Positions 17,125 to 25,686 are shown, counted from the first letter of the stretch. The stretch is DNA of 64,000 nucleotides from Phaeovulum sp. (GCF_030684035.1 NZ_JAUXPI010000045.1:1-64000), one strand, 5' to 3'. A program made the numbers and translations. The notes: a model not told the origin generated them from the sequence alone.

Positions 17125-17801
17125 GCAGGGGTCTCCAACTGGCCTGCGGTCATATGTCGCTTCAGGCCATGCCCGGCACGCCGCGTAACCGCAAACCCCG
17201 CTGCCTGCAAGGCGCGCCGCACATGGCCTGCGGCGGTGTAGGTGGCAAAGGTTCCGCCCGGCACGGTGTGCCGCGCCACCTCGGCCATCAGCGCCTCGGA
17301 CCAGAGTTCGGGGTTGCGGGCGGGCGAGAAGCCATCGAGAAACCACGCATCGGCGCGCCCCTGCCAGCCCGGCAGGGTTTCGCGCGCGTCCCCCTCGATG
17401 ACCTCGACCGCCAATGCGCCAAGGTTGAAACGCCTTGCGCCACTGGCCCAGGCGGCAAGGAAAGGCGCGGCCACCGCCAGCGCCTCGGGAAAGGCGGCGA
17501 GCGCGCGGGCGATGTCTGCGCTGGCCAGCGGATAGGCCTCGAAGCTGGTAAACTGCACCGGGCCGGGGCAGGTGCCCGCGCTTGCAAGCGCCAGTGCCAG
17601 CATGTTCAGCCCGGTACCGAAGCCGAGTTCCGCCACCACGAAGCCGGGGCGAAGCCGGGCCGGAAGGCCGTTGCCCGCCAGAAACACATGCCGGCTTTCC
17701 GCGAGGCCGTTCTGGAGGCTGAAATAGGGGTCGTCAAAGCGCCGCGACACCGGCAGATCGCCGGCCCGCCATTCAAGCCCGCTCTGGTCCTGGTCCTGCA
17801 T
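17121..17801 (-). CDS. mnmD: stand-alone tRNA mnm5s2U34 methyltransferase MnmD
   Basis: A 226-residue protein equal to the methyltransferase half of MnmC. The SAM loop AELGFGTGLNML and the DAWFLDGFSPARNPELWS motif are those of MnmC(m), which methylates the nm5 group to mnm5 on the wobble uridine of tRNAs. In enterobacteria this domain is fused to an FAD oxidase; here it ends at ~226 and an FAD oxidoreductase gene runs divergently 44 bp away. The start ATG 17801 gives the full domain; the longer upstream frame is a shadow of that oxidoreductase. Confidence 0.85.
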   Translation of the reverse strand: MQDQDQSGLEWRAGDLPVSRRFDDPYFSLQNGLAESRHVFLAGNGLPARLRPGFVVAELGFGTGLNMLALALASAGTCPGPVQFTSFEAYPLASADIARALAAFPEALAVAAPFLAAWASGARRFNLGALAVEVIEGDARETLPGWQGRADAWFLDGFSPARNPELWSEALMAEVARHTVPGGTFATYTAAGHVRRALQAAGFAVTRRAGHGLKRHMTAGQLETPA

Positions 17802-17845
17802 TCGGTTTACCCCTCGCGGCGCGACAGTGGCGAAGGGCAAAGGCA

Positions 17846-18889
17846 ATGGCAACGGCAGATGTGACCGTGCGCGGCGGCGGCGTTTTCGGGCTTTCGGTGG
17901 CGTGGGAATGTGCGCGTCGCGGCGCGAAGGTGCGGCTGATCGAGCGCGCGCGGATCGGCGCCGGGTCGAGCGGCGGCGTGGTGGGCGCACTGGCACCGCA
18001 TGTGCCCGAACAATGGAACCCGAAAAAGCAGTTCCAGTTCGAAAGCCTGGTGATGGCGGCGGATTTCTGGGCTGCCGTGGCCGAGGCCGGTGGCTGCGAG
18101 ACCGGCTTTGCGCGGGTCGGGCGATTGCAGCCGTTGGTCGATGCGGCGGCGGTGGCACTGGCCGAGGCGCGCAAAGCCGGGGCCGCGGCACATTGGCAGG
18201 GGCAGGGCTTCTGGCGGGTGGGGCCGGTGACGGATTTCGGTGTGCTTGCGCCGAGAAGCCGGAGCGGGCTCGTGGTACACGACAGTCTGAGCGCGCGCGC
18301 CAACCCGCGCCTGCTTGGCACGGCGCTGGTGGCGGCGATCCGCGCGCGGGGCGGCGAGATCGTGCTTGGCGATGCGCCCGACGAGGGCACGGTGGTCTGG
18401 GCGACCGGGCTTGCCGGGCTTGCCGATCTGTCGGCGGCGTTTGGCAAGCCGGTTGGCAATGGCGTCAAGGGGCAGGCGGCGATCCTTGGTTTTGATGCGG
18501 GTGCGGTGCCGCAGGTCTTTGCCGACGGGATCTTGATCGTGCCGCATGGCAATGGCACGGTGGCGGTCGGATCGACCTCCGAAAAACGCTACGACGCGCC
18601 CGATACGACCGATGGCCAGCTTGAGGATGTGCTGGCGCGGGCCCGCGCTCTCTGCCCCGATCTGGCCGGGGCACCGGTGCTGGAGCGCTGGGCCGGGGTG
18701 CGCCCGCGTGCAGTGACGATGGCCCCGATGCTTGGGGCATGGCCGGGGCGGGCGGGGCATTATGTGGCCAATGGCGGCTTCAAGATCGGCTTCGGCATGG
18801 CCCCGAAAGTGGCCGAGGTGATGGCCGATCTGCTGCTTGCCGGGCGCGATGCCATTCCCGCCGGGTTCCGGGTCGAGGACTGCCTTTGA
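17846..18889 (+). CDS. FAD-dependent oxidoreductase (DAO fold), possible MnmC(o) partner
   Basis: A 347-residue flavoprotein of the D-amino-acid oxidase fold. The dinucleotide loop is GGGVFGLSVAWE (residues ~10-21) followed by an acidic end (RLIERARIGAGSSGG), and the C-terminal GHYVANGGFKIGFGMAP closes the FAD site. Sequence alone would also allow a glycine-oxidase-like enzyme. Head-to-head position with mnmD suggests it does the MnmC(o) step, oxidative removal of carboxymethyl from cmnm5U34. It is followed by a convergent repeat-hairpin. Confidence 0.75.
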   Translation: MATADVTVRGGGVFGLSVAWECARRGAKVRLIERARIGAGSSGGVVGALAPHVPEQWNPKKQFQFESLVMAADFWAAVAEAGGCETGFARVGRLQPLVDAAAVALAEARKAGAAAHWQGQGFWRVGPVTDFGVLAPRSRSGLVVHDSLSARANPRLLGTALVAAIRARGGEIVLGDAPDEGTVVWATGLAGLADLSAAFGKPVGNGVKGQAAILGFDAGAVPQVFADGILIVPHGNGTVAVGSTSEKRYDAPDTTDGQLEDVLARARALCPDLAGAPVLERWAGVRPRAVTMAPMLGAWPGRAGHYVANGGFKIGFGMAPKVAEVMADLLLAGRDAIPAGFRVEDCL

Positions 18890-18892
18890 AGC

Positions 18893-18938
18893 GCGGGGGC
18901 CAGCCCCCGCACCCCGGGGTATTTCAGCAAAGAAGAAG
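18893..18938 (+). repeat. intergenic hairpin repeat, copy A
   Basis: GCGGGGGC (18893-18900) and GCCCCCGC (18903-18910) form an 8-bp stem with a 2-nt loop, followed by CCCCGGGGTATTT and then AAAGAAGAAG. It fills the whole gap between the convergent oxidoreductase and moaE genes. The same architecture recurs at 54.8, 57.0 and 61.6 kb. A bidirectional terminator role is likely from position. Confidence 0.65.
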
Positions 18939-19379
18939 CTACCAGCGGGTGAGCGCGTCTTCGTCCGAGGCCTTCGCGCCGACCCATTGCGCACCTTCGG
19001 CGGTGATCTCCCGCTTCCAGAACGGGGCGCGCGATTTCAGGTAATCCATCAGGTACTCGGCGGCGGCAAAGGCTTCGGCGCGGTGCCGGGCGGCGGTGGC
19101 GACCATCATGATCGGCGCGCCGGGGGCGAGGCGGCCGAAACGGTGGATGACGAGGCAATCGAGAAGCTGCCAGCGGGTGGCGGCCTCGGCCATGATGGCG
19201 CTGATCGCCGCTTCGGTCATGCCTGGGTAATGCTCGATTTCAAGCGCCTGAAGCGCCCCGGTATCATCGCGCACCCGGCCGGTAAAGCTGACCTCGGCAC
19301 CCGTTTCACGGTGCCCGGTGGCAAAGCCTTCAAGCTCGGCGGCGGGGCTGAAGGGCGTGTTCTGGATGCTGAGGCGCAT
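18939..19379 (-). CDS. moaE: molybdopterin synthase large subunit
   Basis: A 146-residue MoaE. The conserved pieces are GAEVSFTGRVRDD, LEIEHYPGMTE, the HRFGRLAPGAPIM segment and YLKSRAPFWKRE, where the lysines of the active site lie. With MoaD it puts two sulfurs into precursor Z to make molybdopterin. It lies 3 bp after moaD in the same operon, downstream of pgsA. The only evident molybdoenzyme in the window is the formate dehydrogenase FdsA at 28.7 kb. Confidence 0.94.
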   Translation of the reverse strand: MRLSIQNTPFSPAAELEGFATGHRETGAEVSFTGRVRDDTGALQALEIEHYPGMTEAAISAIMAEAATRWQLLDCLVIHRFGRLAPGAPIMMVATAARHRAEAFAAAEYLMDYLKSRAPFWKREITAEGAQWVGAKASDEDALTRW

Positions 19380-19382
19380 TGG

Positions 19383-19631
19383 TCAGCCGCCGGTCATCGG
19401 CGGGAAGAAGGCGATCTCGCGGACCCCGGCAAGCGGCGCGTCAAAGCTTGCGAGTTTCTGGTCGAGCGCCACCCGGAGTGCCGAGGTATCGGCAAAAGCC
19501 GCAGCATAGCGCGGCTCGCGCGCGGCAAGTTCAGTGACCAGCTCGGCGGGAGTGGCGGCGGTGGTTTCGACACTTTCCTGGGCCAGCCCGATGCGTTCGC
19601 GCACCCAGGCAAAGTAGAGCACGTCGATCAT
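19383..19631 (-). CDS. moaD: molybdopterin synthase sulfur carrier subunit
   Basis: An 82-residue ubiquitin-like protein that ends in Gly-Gly, the C terminus that becomes a thiocarboxylate. MIDVLYFAWVRERIG and the VREIAFFPPMTGG end are typical of MoaD. Its ATG overlaps the stop of pgsA by 4 bp, and moaE follows after 3 bp. A small gene like this is often missed in longer shadow frames; the boundaries here are set by the overlap and by the GG end. Confidence 0.93.
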   Translation of the reverse strand: MIDVLYFAWVRERIGLAQESVETTAATPAELVTELAAREPRYAAAFADTSALRVALDQKLASFDAPLAGVREIAFFPPMTGG

Positions 19632-20296
19632 GGTTTGGGGTCTCGCAGATAGGGCAGCGCCTTGCGGAAATAATCGATGCCGGTGGCCAGCGTCAGCGCC
19701 GCCGCAATCCAGATCAGGACCAGGCCGACATCGGTGGCGAGCGACGAGCAGCCGCGCACCCCGCAACTGCGCACCGGGTCGGCAAGGCCGAGGCTGACGC
19801 GCTCGGCATATTGTTCGGCGGTCATGCCGCGCCGGGCTATGCCTTCGAGGTATTCGAGCCCGGTGCCGAGAAACAGGGTGGCAATGGCAACCATCTGCGT
19901 GGTGGTTTTCCACTTGGCAAGCCTGGTCACCTTGAGCAACCTCGCATCGGAGCCCAGAAACTCGCGCAGGCCGGAAACGAAAACCTCGCGGAACAGGATC
20001 ACCGTGGCGGGCAGGATCAGCATCGGGTTCATGCTGGAATAGCCGGTAAGAATGACCAGCGCGATGACCACCATCGCCTTGTCGGCGATCGGGTCGAGCA
20101 TCGCGCCGAACCGGCTTTCCTGCTTCCAGAGCCGCGCCAGATAGCCGTCGAACCAGTCGGTTACGGCGGCGGTGACGAACAGTGTCAGTGCGAACCAATC
20201 GGCCCAGGGGCGGTGAAAATAGAGAAACATCAGCGCAACACCCGGCGCTGCGACCAGTCGGCCGACGGTGAGCATGTTGGGCAGGTTGAGTTTCAT
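19628..20296 (-). CDS. pgsA: CDP-diacylglycerol-glycerol-3-phosphate 3-phosphatidyltransferase
   Basis: A 222-residue membrane enzyme with the CDP-alcohol phosphotransferase motif spread over DWFDGYLAR, then G, then LDPIADK. It joins CDP-diacylglycerol to glycerol-3-phosphate on the way to phosphatidylglycerol. About five hydrophobic segments are visible. ATG 20296 starts the standard N terminus (MKLNLPNMLTVGRL). A segment near residue 175-190 (SCGVRGCSS) adds two cysteines before the last helix. Overlap with moaD links phospholipid and cofactor genes in one message. Confidence 0.93.
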   Translation of the reverse strand: MKLNLPNMLTVGRLVAAPGVALMFLYFHRPWADWFALTLFVTAAVTDWFDGYLARLWKQESRFGAMLDPIADKAMVVIALVILTGYSSMNPMLILPATVILFREVFVSGLREFLGSDARLLKVTRLAKWKTTTQMVAIATLFLGTGLEYLEGIARRGMTAEQYAERVSLGLADPVRSCGVRGCSSLATDVGLVLIWIAAALTLATGIDYFRKALPYLRDPKP

Positions 20297-20430
20297 TCGT
20301 GATGGATAGCCCATTCCGGCGCTGCTGGGAAAGAGCGGATTGCGACGCGCGCGCATTGGCGGCTTGACGCGCGCCCGCGGCACCGCGCAACTTTGGCGCG
20401 AAGGCAGCGGTAATTGCCGGGGAGAATGGC

Positions 20431-21051
20431 GTGATGCAGCGGTTGGGAACGGTCGGTCTGGCATTGCTCGCGACCTGCGCGGCGGGGCCGGGCGTGGCGT
20501 ATGCCGATGCGGCAGCCGCGCTTGATGGCACCTGGCTGGTGCAGCAGGACGCGCCAGATGGCATGCGCCGCGCGCTGCGCATCGCGGGCGACCGGGTGAC
20601 GCTGCTTTGGGTTGAAGGCGAGGCTTTCACCTTTGCCGAGGGTGGCTGGCAGATGCGCGAAACCGTGGGCGGTGCGATGGACGCGGCGATGCAGATTGCT
20701 GCTTCGCTGGTGCCGGGCGACCCCGACTTTGCCGCCGGTGCGGTGCAGATGCTGTTTCGCATGAACGGCCCGGACAGCGGCGACGTTCTGCGGCAGGGTG
20801 AGCAGGGGCGCATCGGCACGATGGCGCGCAGCGCCTGCGATCTGAGCCTGAAATTCCGCAACCGGGCTTCGCCGCCGCCAGAGGGCTGCGCCTGGCTTGA
20901 ACTGCGCGGCATTGGCTTCAACGGCATTGCCGATGCTTGCGAATACCACGCAGGCTGGGCCGAAAACTGGCCTGGCTTCTTGCAAGGCCTCGACGGCTAC
21001 CCGATGCCCGCAGGCTGCCTGTTTTCAGTGCCTACGGGGTTCATGAACTAG
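20431..21051 (+). CDS. exported protein of unknown function
   Basis: A 206-residue protein I do not recognise. It has a signal peptide (residues 1-25, cleavage near AYA-DA). The mature part opens with LDGTWLVQQDAPDG, has a beta-rich stretch, and carries four cysteines in its second half (SACDL, EGCAW, ADACEYH, AGCLF) that could form two disulfides in the periplasm. It stands alone on the plus strand, divergent from pgsA (134 bp between starts) and convergent with the oxidase-like gene. Codon use is like the neighbours. Confidence 0.65.
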   Translation: MMQRLGTVGLALLATCAAGPGVAYADAAAALDGTWLVQQDAPDGMRRALRIAGDRVTLLWVEGEAFTFAEGGWQMRETVGGAMDAAMQIAASLVPGDPDFAAGAVQMLFRMNGPDSGDVLRQGEQGRIGTMARSACDLSLKFRNRASPPPEGCAWLELRGIGFNGIADACEYHAGWAENWPGFLQGLDGYPMPAGCLFSVPTGFMN

Positions 21052-21075
21052 CTGTGCGGGTGCTGCGGGCTCGCC

Positions 21076-21441
21076 TCAGGCGCGGTGACGAAACACCGTG
21101 AAGACGAAGATCAGCATCGAGCCGAGCGTCAGCAGCGAGCCGACGGCCACGAGCAACTCGTCGCGTTCAAGCGCCGCGAGGATGATGCCGGGCACCATGG
21201 CCAGCACCCCGGCGGTGGCGATGGTGTAATGCACCCTTGCCAGCCTTGTGTCTGCGGCGGCTGGGACGAGATGATAATAGATGCCAAACAGCGCCATCGT
21301 GACCCAACCTACAAGGTTCAGGTGCGCATGGGCCGGGGCCAGCGTGTGGTCCGAGCTGACCGCCATCGCAATTCCGCCGAGCATTCCGAGGGTAACAAAA
21401 ACTGAACCGGTAGCAACAAACCAGAGTGACACACCACGCAT
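21076..21441 (-). CDS. small membrane protein with oxidase-like histidine motifs
   Basis: A 121-residue protein with about four membrane segments. The segment after the first helix, DHTLAPAHAHLNLVGW, and the later YYHLVP put three or four histidines near the membrane surface, as in the N-terminal part of heme-copper oxidase and NnrS-like proteins. It is far too short to be an oxidase subunit I. Whether it binds heme or metal is open. It follows uvrC by about 150 bp and precedes the opposite-strand exported protein gene. Confidence 0.6.
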   Translation of the reverse strand: MRGVSLWFVATGSVFVTLGMLGGIAMAVSSDHTLAPAHAHLNLVGWVTMALFGIYYHLVPAAADTRLARVHYTIATAGVLAMVPGIILAALERDELLVAVGSLLTLGSMLIFVFTVFRHRA

Positions 21442-21592
21442 GCTTCCTCTCCCCCTTGTCTGGACCGTCGTTGCCGCCCGGAATCGGGCCGACGCGCGGA
21501 AGCTACTGCATGCGACAAAATGTCGCAACCGGTGCGGACGGAAAGATTCGGCGTTGCCGCGAGACCAGTCGATTCGGCGCGGCACCCAATGC

Positions 21593-23467
21593 TCAGCTTC
21601 GCGGGTTGAAGAACCCGTGGATGGTTTGCGCCATGGTTTCGGAGATGCCGGGCACCGCTTGCAGGTCAGGCAGGCCGGCGCGGCTGACCGCCTTGGCCGA
21701 GCCGAAATGCGCCAGAAGCGCGCGTTTGCGGGCCGCGCCAATGCCGGGAATTTCATCAAGCGGCGTCGCCGACACCGCCTTGGCCCGCTTGGCGCGATGC
21801 GCGCCGATCGCCCAGCGGTGCGCCTCGTCGCGCAGGCGCTGCACGAAGTAGAGCACCGGGTCGTTTGAACGCAGCGCGAAGGGACGGGCTCCGGGGCGGT
21901 GAAACTCTTCGCGCCCGAGGTCGCGGTCAATGCCCTTGGCAACGCCGATCATGGCGATGTCTTCCACCCCCATCTCGGCCATGATCCCGGCCACCGCCGA
22001 AACCTGCCCGGCCCCGCCATCGATCAACAAAAGGTCGGGCCAGAGCCCGTGTTCGCGGTCGGGGTCTTCCTTCAGCAGCCGGGCAAAGCGGCGGCCCAGC
22101 ACCTCTTTCATCATGCCGAAATCGTCGCCGGGGGTGATCTCGCTGCCCTTGATGTTGAACTTGCGATACTGGCTTTTGAGAAACCCCTCCGGCCCCGCCA
22201 CGATCATGCCGCCGACCGCGTTGGTGCCCTGAATATGGCTGTTGTCGTAAACTTCAATGCGCTTTGGCGGCGCTTCCAGCCCGAAGGCTTCGGCCAGCCC
22301 TTCGAGCAGGCGGCTTTGCGCGGCGCTTTCGCTCATCTTGCGGGCAAGGCTTTCGCGGGCGTTGCGGGCGGCGTTTTCGACCAGCTCGGCCTTTTCGCCC
22401 CGTTGCGGCACCGCAAGCTCGACCCTGCGCCCGGCGCGGTCGGAGAGCAGTTGCACCATCAGGTCGGCATCTTCGATGGCGTGCGAAAGCAGAATCAGCC
22501 GGGGCGGGGTCTTGTCGTCGTAGAACTGCGCAAGAAACGCCTCCAGCACCTCGGGTGCCTCGGCACCCGAGCCGGTGCGGGGGTAGAAATCGCGGTTGCC
22601 CCAGCTTTGGTTGGCGCGGATGAAGAACACCTGCACGCAGGCTTGCCCGCCCGCCATGTGCAGCGCCACGACATCGGCTTCGCTCACCCCCTGCGGGTTG
22701 ATGCCCTGCCCCTGCTGCACCTGTGTCAACGCCCGGATCCGGTCGCGCAGCGCCGCCGCGCGTTCATATTCCATCGCCTCTGCCGCAGCACCCATGGCGC
22801 GCGCGAGGTCTTCCTGAATTCTTGTCGATTTGCCCTGCAAAAAGCGCTCGGCATCGCTGACCAATGCCGTGTAGTCCGCTTGCCCGATCTTGCCGACGCA
22901 AGGCCCCGCGCAACGCTTGATCTGATAGAGCAGACAGGGGCGGGTGCGCGATTCAAACACCGCATCGGTGCAGGTCCGCAGCCCGAAGACCCTTTGCAAC
23001 TGGTTCAGCGAGCGGTTCACCGCACCGGCGCTGGCGAAAGGCCCGTAATAATCGCCCTTTTCGCTTTTCGCCCCCCGGTGTTTCTTGATCTGTGGAAAGG
23101 CGTGGGTCTTGGAAACCAGAATGTTGGGAAAGCTCTTGTCGTCGCGCAGGAGCACATTGTAGCGCGGCTTCAGCTGCTTGATCAGGTTCTGCTCCAGAAG
23201 CAGCGCCTCGGTCTCGGTGCGGGTGGTCAGAAACATCATCGAGGCGGTTTCAAGGATCATCCGCGCGATCCGCCCCGAGTGACCCGATGGCCGCGCATAA
23301 TTGGAAACCCGCGCCCGCAGGTTGCGCGCCTTGCCGACATAGAGCACTTCGTTCGCGGCATTGAGCATGCGGTACACGCCGGGCGAGCCGTCGAGCGTTT
23401 TCACCAGATTCTGGATCAGCACATGGCCGGTTGTCGCGGTCTGGGCAGGGGGCGGCGTTCTGGTCAT
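21593..23467 (-). CDS. uvrC: excinuclease ABC subunit C
   Basis: A 624-residue UvrC, the nuclease that makes both cuts in nucleotide excision repair. The N-terminal GIY-YIG domain is at [20 protein letters not shown] (~residues 28-47). The UvrB-binding UVR helix pair lies around 200-235, the RNase H-like half follows, and two helix-hairpin-helix motifs close the protein ([16 protein letters not shown] and [15 protein letters not shown]). A long low-GC intergenic region lies upstream with an exact DnaA box; I found no alphaproteobacterial GTTC-N7-GTTC SOS box there. Confidence 0.96.
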   Translation of the reverse strand: MTRTPPPAQTATTGHVLIQNLVKTLDGSPGVYRMLNAANEVLYVGKARNLRARVSNYARPSGHSGRIARMILETASMMFLTTRTETEALLLEQNLIKQLKPRYNVLLRDDKSFPNILVSKTHAFPQIKKHRGAKSEKGDYYGPFASAGAVNRSLNQLQRVFGLRTCTDAVFESRTRPCLLYQIKRCAGPCVGKIGQADYTALVSDAERFLQGKSTRIQEDLARAMGAAAEAMEYERAAALRDRIRALTQVQQGQGINPQGVSEADVVALHMAGGQACVQVFFIRANQSWGNRDFYPRTGSGAEAPEVLEAFLAQFYDDKTPPRLILLSHAIEDADLMVQLLSDRAGRRVELAVPQRGEKAELVENAARNARESLARKMSESAAQSRLLEGLAEAFGLEAPPKRIEVYDNSHIQGTNAVGGMIVAGPEGFLKSQYRKFNIKGSEITPGDDFGMMKEVLGRRFARLLKEDPDREHGLWPDLLLIDGGAGQVSAVAGIMAEMGVEDIAMIGVAKGIDRDLGREEFHRPGARPFALRSNDPVLYFVQRLRDEAHRWAIGAHRAKRAKAVSATPLDEIPGIGAARKRALLAHFGSAKAVSRAGLPDLQAVPGISETMAQTIHGFFNPRS

Positions 23468-23773
23468 TGGCGGATCTGATTCCTTGGCTCCGCTGCAACC
23501 TTACGCGACATCGCGCAAGAGAAAAGCTGTCCACGGATTCTGTGGATAACTCTGTTGGGAATATTTGCCGAGCGCCGAATTTCCCTTGTTTTAGGCCCGC
23601 TTCATCACGCTGCCTGTTTTTTGGGCAAATCGGCAAGGCATTGAAAACGCAAGAGATAAATTGTTTCCGGCAGCAACTCACTGATTACATTAACAGAATC
23701 GTAACGGGTCCGTGACGCGGCAAGGGCAGGTGCACAAGTCAACCGGCAAAGACTGCGGCATGATGTCAAAAGC
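23468..23773. other. 306-bp intergenic region between uvrC and the SDR gene
   Basis: This is the only gap above 300 bp. It is visibly AT-richer than its surroundings and holds no plausible reading frame, tRNA or clear terminator. It contains the exact DnaA-box nonamer and a dyad at 23530-23546 (TCCAC, 7 nt, GTGGA). It probably holds the uvrC promoter and perhaps the end of the transcript coming from the upstream sppA-antiporter-SDR genes. Confidence 0.6.
23541..23549 (-). promoter_or_regulatory. exact DnaA box (TTATCCACA) upstream of uvrC
   Basis: The plus strand reads TGTGGATAA, the complement of the strong DnaA-binding nonamer TTATCCACA. It is 74 bp before the uvrC start in an AT-rich stretch. 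Only one exact copy is seen, and dnaA, dnaN, parA or gidA are not nearby, so an origin is unlikely; DnaA control of uvrC is possible. Confidence 0.45.
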
Positions 23774-24553
23774 TCACTCCAGGCCAAGAATATCGGGGGT
23801 TTGCCAGGCCAGGTGTTGGCCGCCATCGACGCAGATCAACTGCCCGGTCACCGCGGGCGCATCGATGAGATAGCCGAGCGCCGCGCAGATATCTTCGGGC
23901 CCGGCACCGCGCCGCAACGGCGTTGCCGCGCGCTGGCGGGCAAAGTGCAGGGCGGTCTGCCGCGCGCCTTGCAGGGTCGGGCCGGGGCCGATGGCGTTGA
24001 CCCGGATATCGGGTGCGAGGCCCTGTGCCGCGGTGCGGGTCAGCGCCCAGAGCCCCATCTTGGCCAGCGTGTAGGTGGCGAATTCGGGCGTGAGCTTCAG
24101 CACCCTTTGGTCGAGCATGTTGACGATCAGGGCGCGCGCCAGCGGTTCCGCGCCGCTGCGGTCTGCCTTTGGGGCCTGCGCGGCAAAGGCCTGGGTCAGC
24201 ACGAAGGGTGCCCGCAGGTTCGAGCCGAAGTGCCGATCCCAGCTTTCCAGCGTGGCGGTAGCGATGGTGTCGTATTCGAAGATCGAGGCGTTGTTTACCA
24301 AGAGCGTCAACGGAGCGCCAAGTGCCGCGGCGGCGCGGGGCACCAGATCGGCGGCCCCCGCCTCGTCCAGCAGATCGGCGGCAAGCGCCACCGCCTGCCC
24401 GCCCGCCGCGCGCAAGGCGGCTGCCAGCGCCTCGGCCTCGTCACCCGAGCGGTGATGATGGATCGCCACGCCAAAGCCGCGCCGGGCGAGGTATTCGACC
24501 ATCGCCCGCCCGAGCCGCCGCCCGCCGCCGGTAACCAGTGCAAAGCCGCTCAT
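23774..24553 (-). CDS. SDR oxidoreductase of the pteridine-reductase (FolM/PTR1) type
   Basis: A 259-residue Rossmann-fold reductase. The nucleotide motif is TGGGRRLG (8-15), the TGxxxRxG form that marks pteridine reductases and FolM, and NNAS follows at 87-90. The active site reads D148, Y161, K165: an aspartate (NMLDQR) takes the place of the usual SDR serine, again as in PTR1. A role in reducing dihydropterins or dihydrofolate is therefore favoured. It overlaps the upstream antiporter gene by 4 bp. Confidence 0.82.
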   Translation of the reverse strand: MSGFALVTGGGRRLGRAMVEYLARRGFGVAIHHHRSGDEAEALAAALRAAGGQAVALAADLLDEAGAADLVPRAAAALGAPLTLLVNNASIFEYDTIATATLESWDRHFGSNLRAPFVLTQAFAAQAPKADRSGAEPLARALIVNMLDQRVLKLTPEFATYTLAKMGLWALTRTAAQGLAPDIRVNAIGPGPTLQGARQTALHFARQRAATPLRRGAGPEDICAALGYLIDAPAVTGQLICVDGGQHLAWQTPDILGLE

Positions 24554-25518
24554 TGCCCCACCCCCAATGCCAGCGCCCCAAGGTAGCCCGCATAGGCCGC
24601 CACCAGAACCGCGCCGCTGCCGCGCCCTATCGGCAGGCCGCGAAAAACAATCGGTCCCAGCAGCAGCGACGCCGCCAGCATGACCCAAAGGTCAAAGAGC
24701 AACAACTGCGGCGGCATTGGTAGCGGCCCCAGAAGCCCGGCTACGCCGACGATCGCCAGCACGTTGAAGATATTCGAGCCAATCACATTGCCCAGCGCCA
24801 CATCGGCCCGGCCCTTCAAGGCCGCGGCGACCGAGGTCGCAAGTTCCGGCAGCGAAGTGCCCACCGCCACCAGTGTGAGGCCGATGACGGCCTCGGAAAT
24901 GCCGAAGCCGCGGGCGATGCCGGTTGCGCCCTCGACCAGAAAATGCGCGCCAAGCGGAAGCCCCACAAGGCCAAGCGCCAGCAGCAGGCCCATGCGCAGG
25001 CCCGGCATCGGCACCGGTGACGCGACCAGTTCGATATCCTCTTCGCCCGGCACCGGCGGGCGGGCGCGAAACGTTACCGCGGCGCGCACCTGGCTTGTCA
25101 TCATCGCCACCAGCAGGCAGAGAAGCAGCAGCGCCTGCGGCCACCTGATCGGCCCGGCGAAGGCAAGCCCGATGAAAAGCACCGTGATGCCCAGCATGAA
25201 AAGATAGTCGCGGCGGTAATTGCCTTCGTCGGTGCGAATGCTGACCATCAGCGCCGGCAGACCCAGAACGAGCAGCACATTGGCGATGTTGGAGCCAACG
25301 ACATTGCCAAGTGCCAGCGCCGGTGCGCCGTCAACTACCGCTACCACGGAAACCACCATTTCGGGTGCCGAGGTTCCGAACGCGACCACGGTCAGGCTGA
25401 CGATCAGCGCCGGAATGCCAAGCCGCAGCGACAGCGCCACCGCGCCGCGCACCAGCGCATCGCCCGCCAGCACTAGCGCCACCAGCCCCACCGCAACCAG
25501 CACAAGATCGGACGCCAC
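24550..25518 (-). CDS. calcium/sodium antiporter (CaCA family)
   Basis: A 322-residue inner-membrane exchanger with about ten helices and the two inverted alpha repeats of the family. Repeat one has GTSAPEMVVSVV and GNVVGSNIANV; repeat two has GTSLPELATSVA and GNVIGSNIFNV. The acidic residues that bind the ion (E in PEM and PEL) are kept. The start is GTG at 25518, directly abutting the stop of the zinc-ribbon gene and preceded by GGAGGGG. It overlaps the SDR gene at its end. Confidence 0.93.
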   Translation of the reverse strand: MASDLVLVAVGLVALVLAGDALVRGAVALSLRLGIPALIVSLTVVAFGTSAPEMVVSVVAVVDGAPALALGNVVGSNIANVLLVLGLPALMVSIRTDEGNYRRDYLFMLGITVLFIGLAFAGPIRWPQALLLLCLLVAMMTSQVRAAVTFRARPPVPGEEDIELVASPVPMPGLRMGLLLALGLVGLPLGAHFLVEGATGIARGFGISEAVIGLTLVAVGTSLPELATSVAAALKGRADVALGNVIGSNIFNVLAIVGVAGLLGPLPMPPQLLLFDLWVMLAASLLLGPIVFRGLPIGRGSGAVLVAAYAGYLGALALGVGQ

Positions 25519-25683
25519 CTAGCCCCTCCGTCCGGTTCCGCCGCAGGGGCAGGGCTTGCTGGCCCTGCGGTGGCACCCGCAATCGGGGCATTTGATCAGC
25601 CGCATCGAAGCCGGAAGCCGCAGCCGCCCGAAAAGCGCCAGCACCACCATAGCCACCAGAAACAGGCTGACCACTTTCAGCAT
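25519..25683 (-). CDS. 54-residue membrane-anchored zinc-ribbon protein
   Basis: The frame runs from ATG 25683 to TAG 25519 and encodes 54 residues. An N-terminal hydrophobic helix (VVSLFLVAMVVLALFG) is followed by basic residues and five cysteines, CPDCGC then CPC, spaced like a small zinc ribbon. It sits exactly between sppA-like and antiporter genes: 3 bp after one and 0 bp before the other, so it is almost certainly translated. The antiporter ribosome-binding site lies inside its last codons. Function unknown; a membrane-linked metal-binding adaptor is possible. Confidence 0.72.
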   Translation of the reverse strand: MLKVVSLFLVAMVVLALFGRLRLPASMRLIKCPDCGCHRRASKPCPCGGTGRRG

Positions 25684-25686
25684 GTG

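Noticed and set aside
23468-23773. Possible chromosomal origin at the AT-rich gap
   Set aside because: Only one exact DnaA box is present, with no repeats of the box, and none of dnaA, dnaN, parAB, hemE or gidA nearby.
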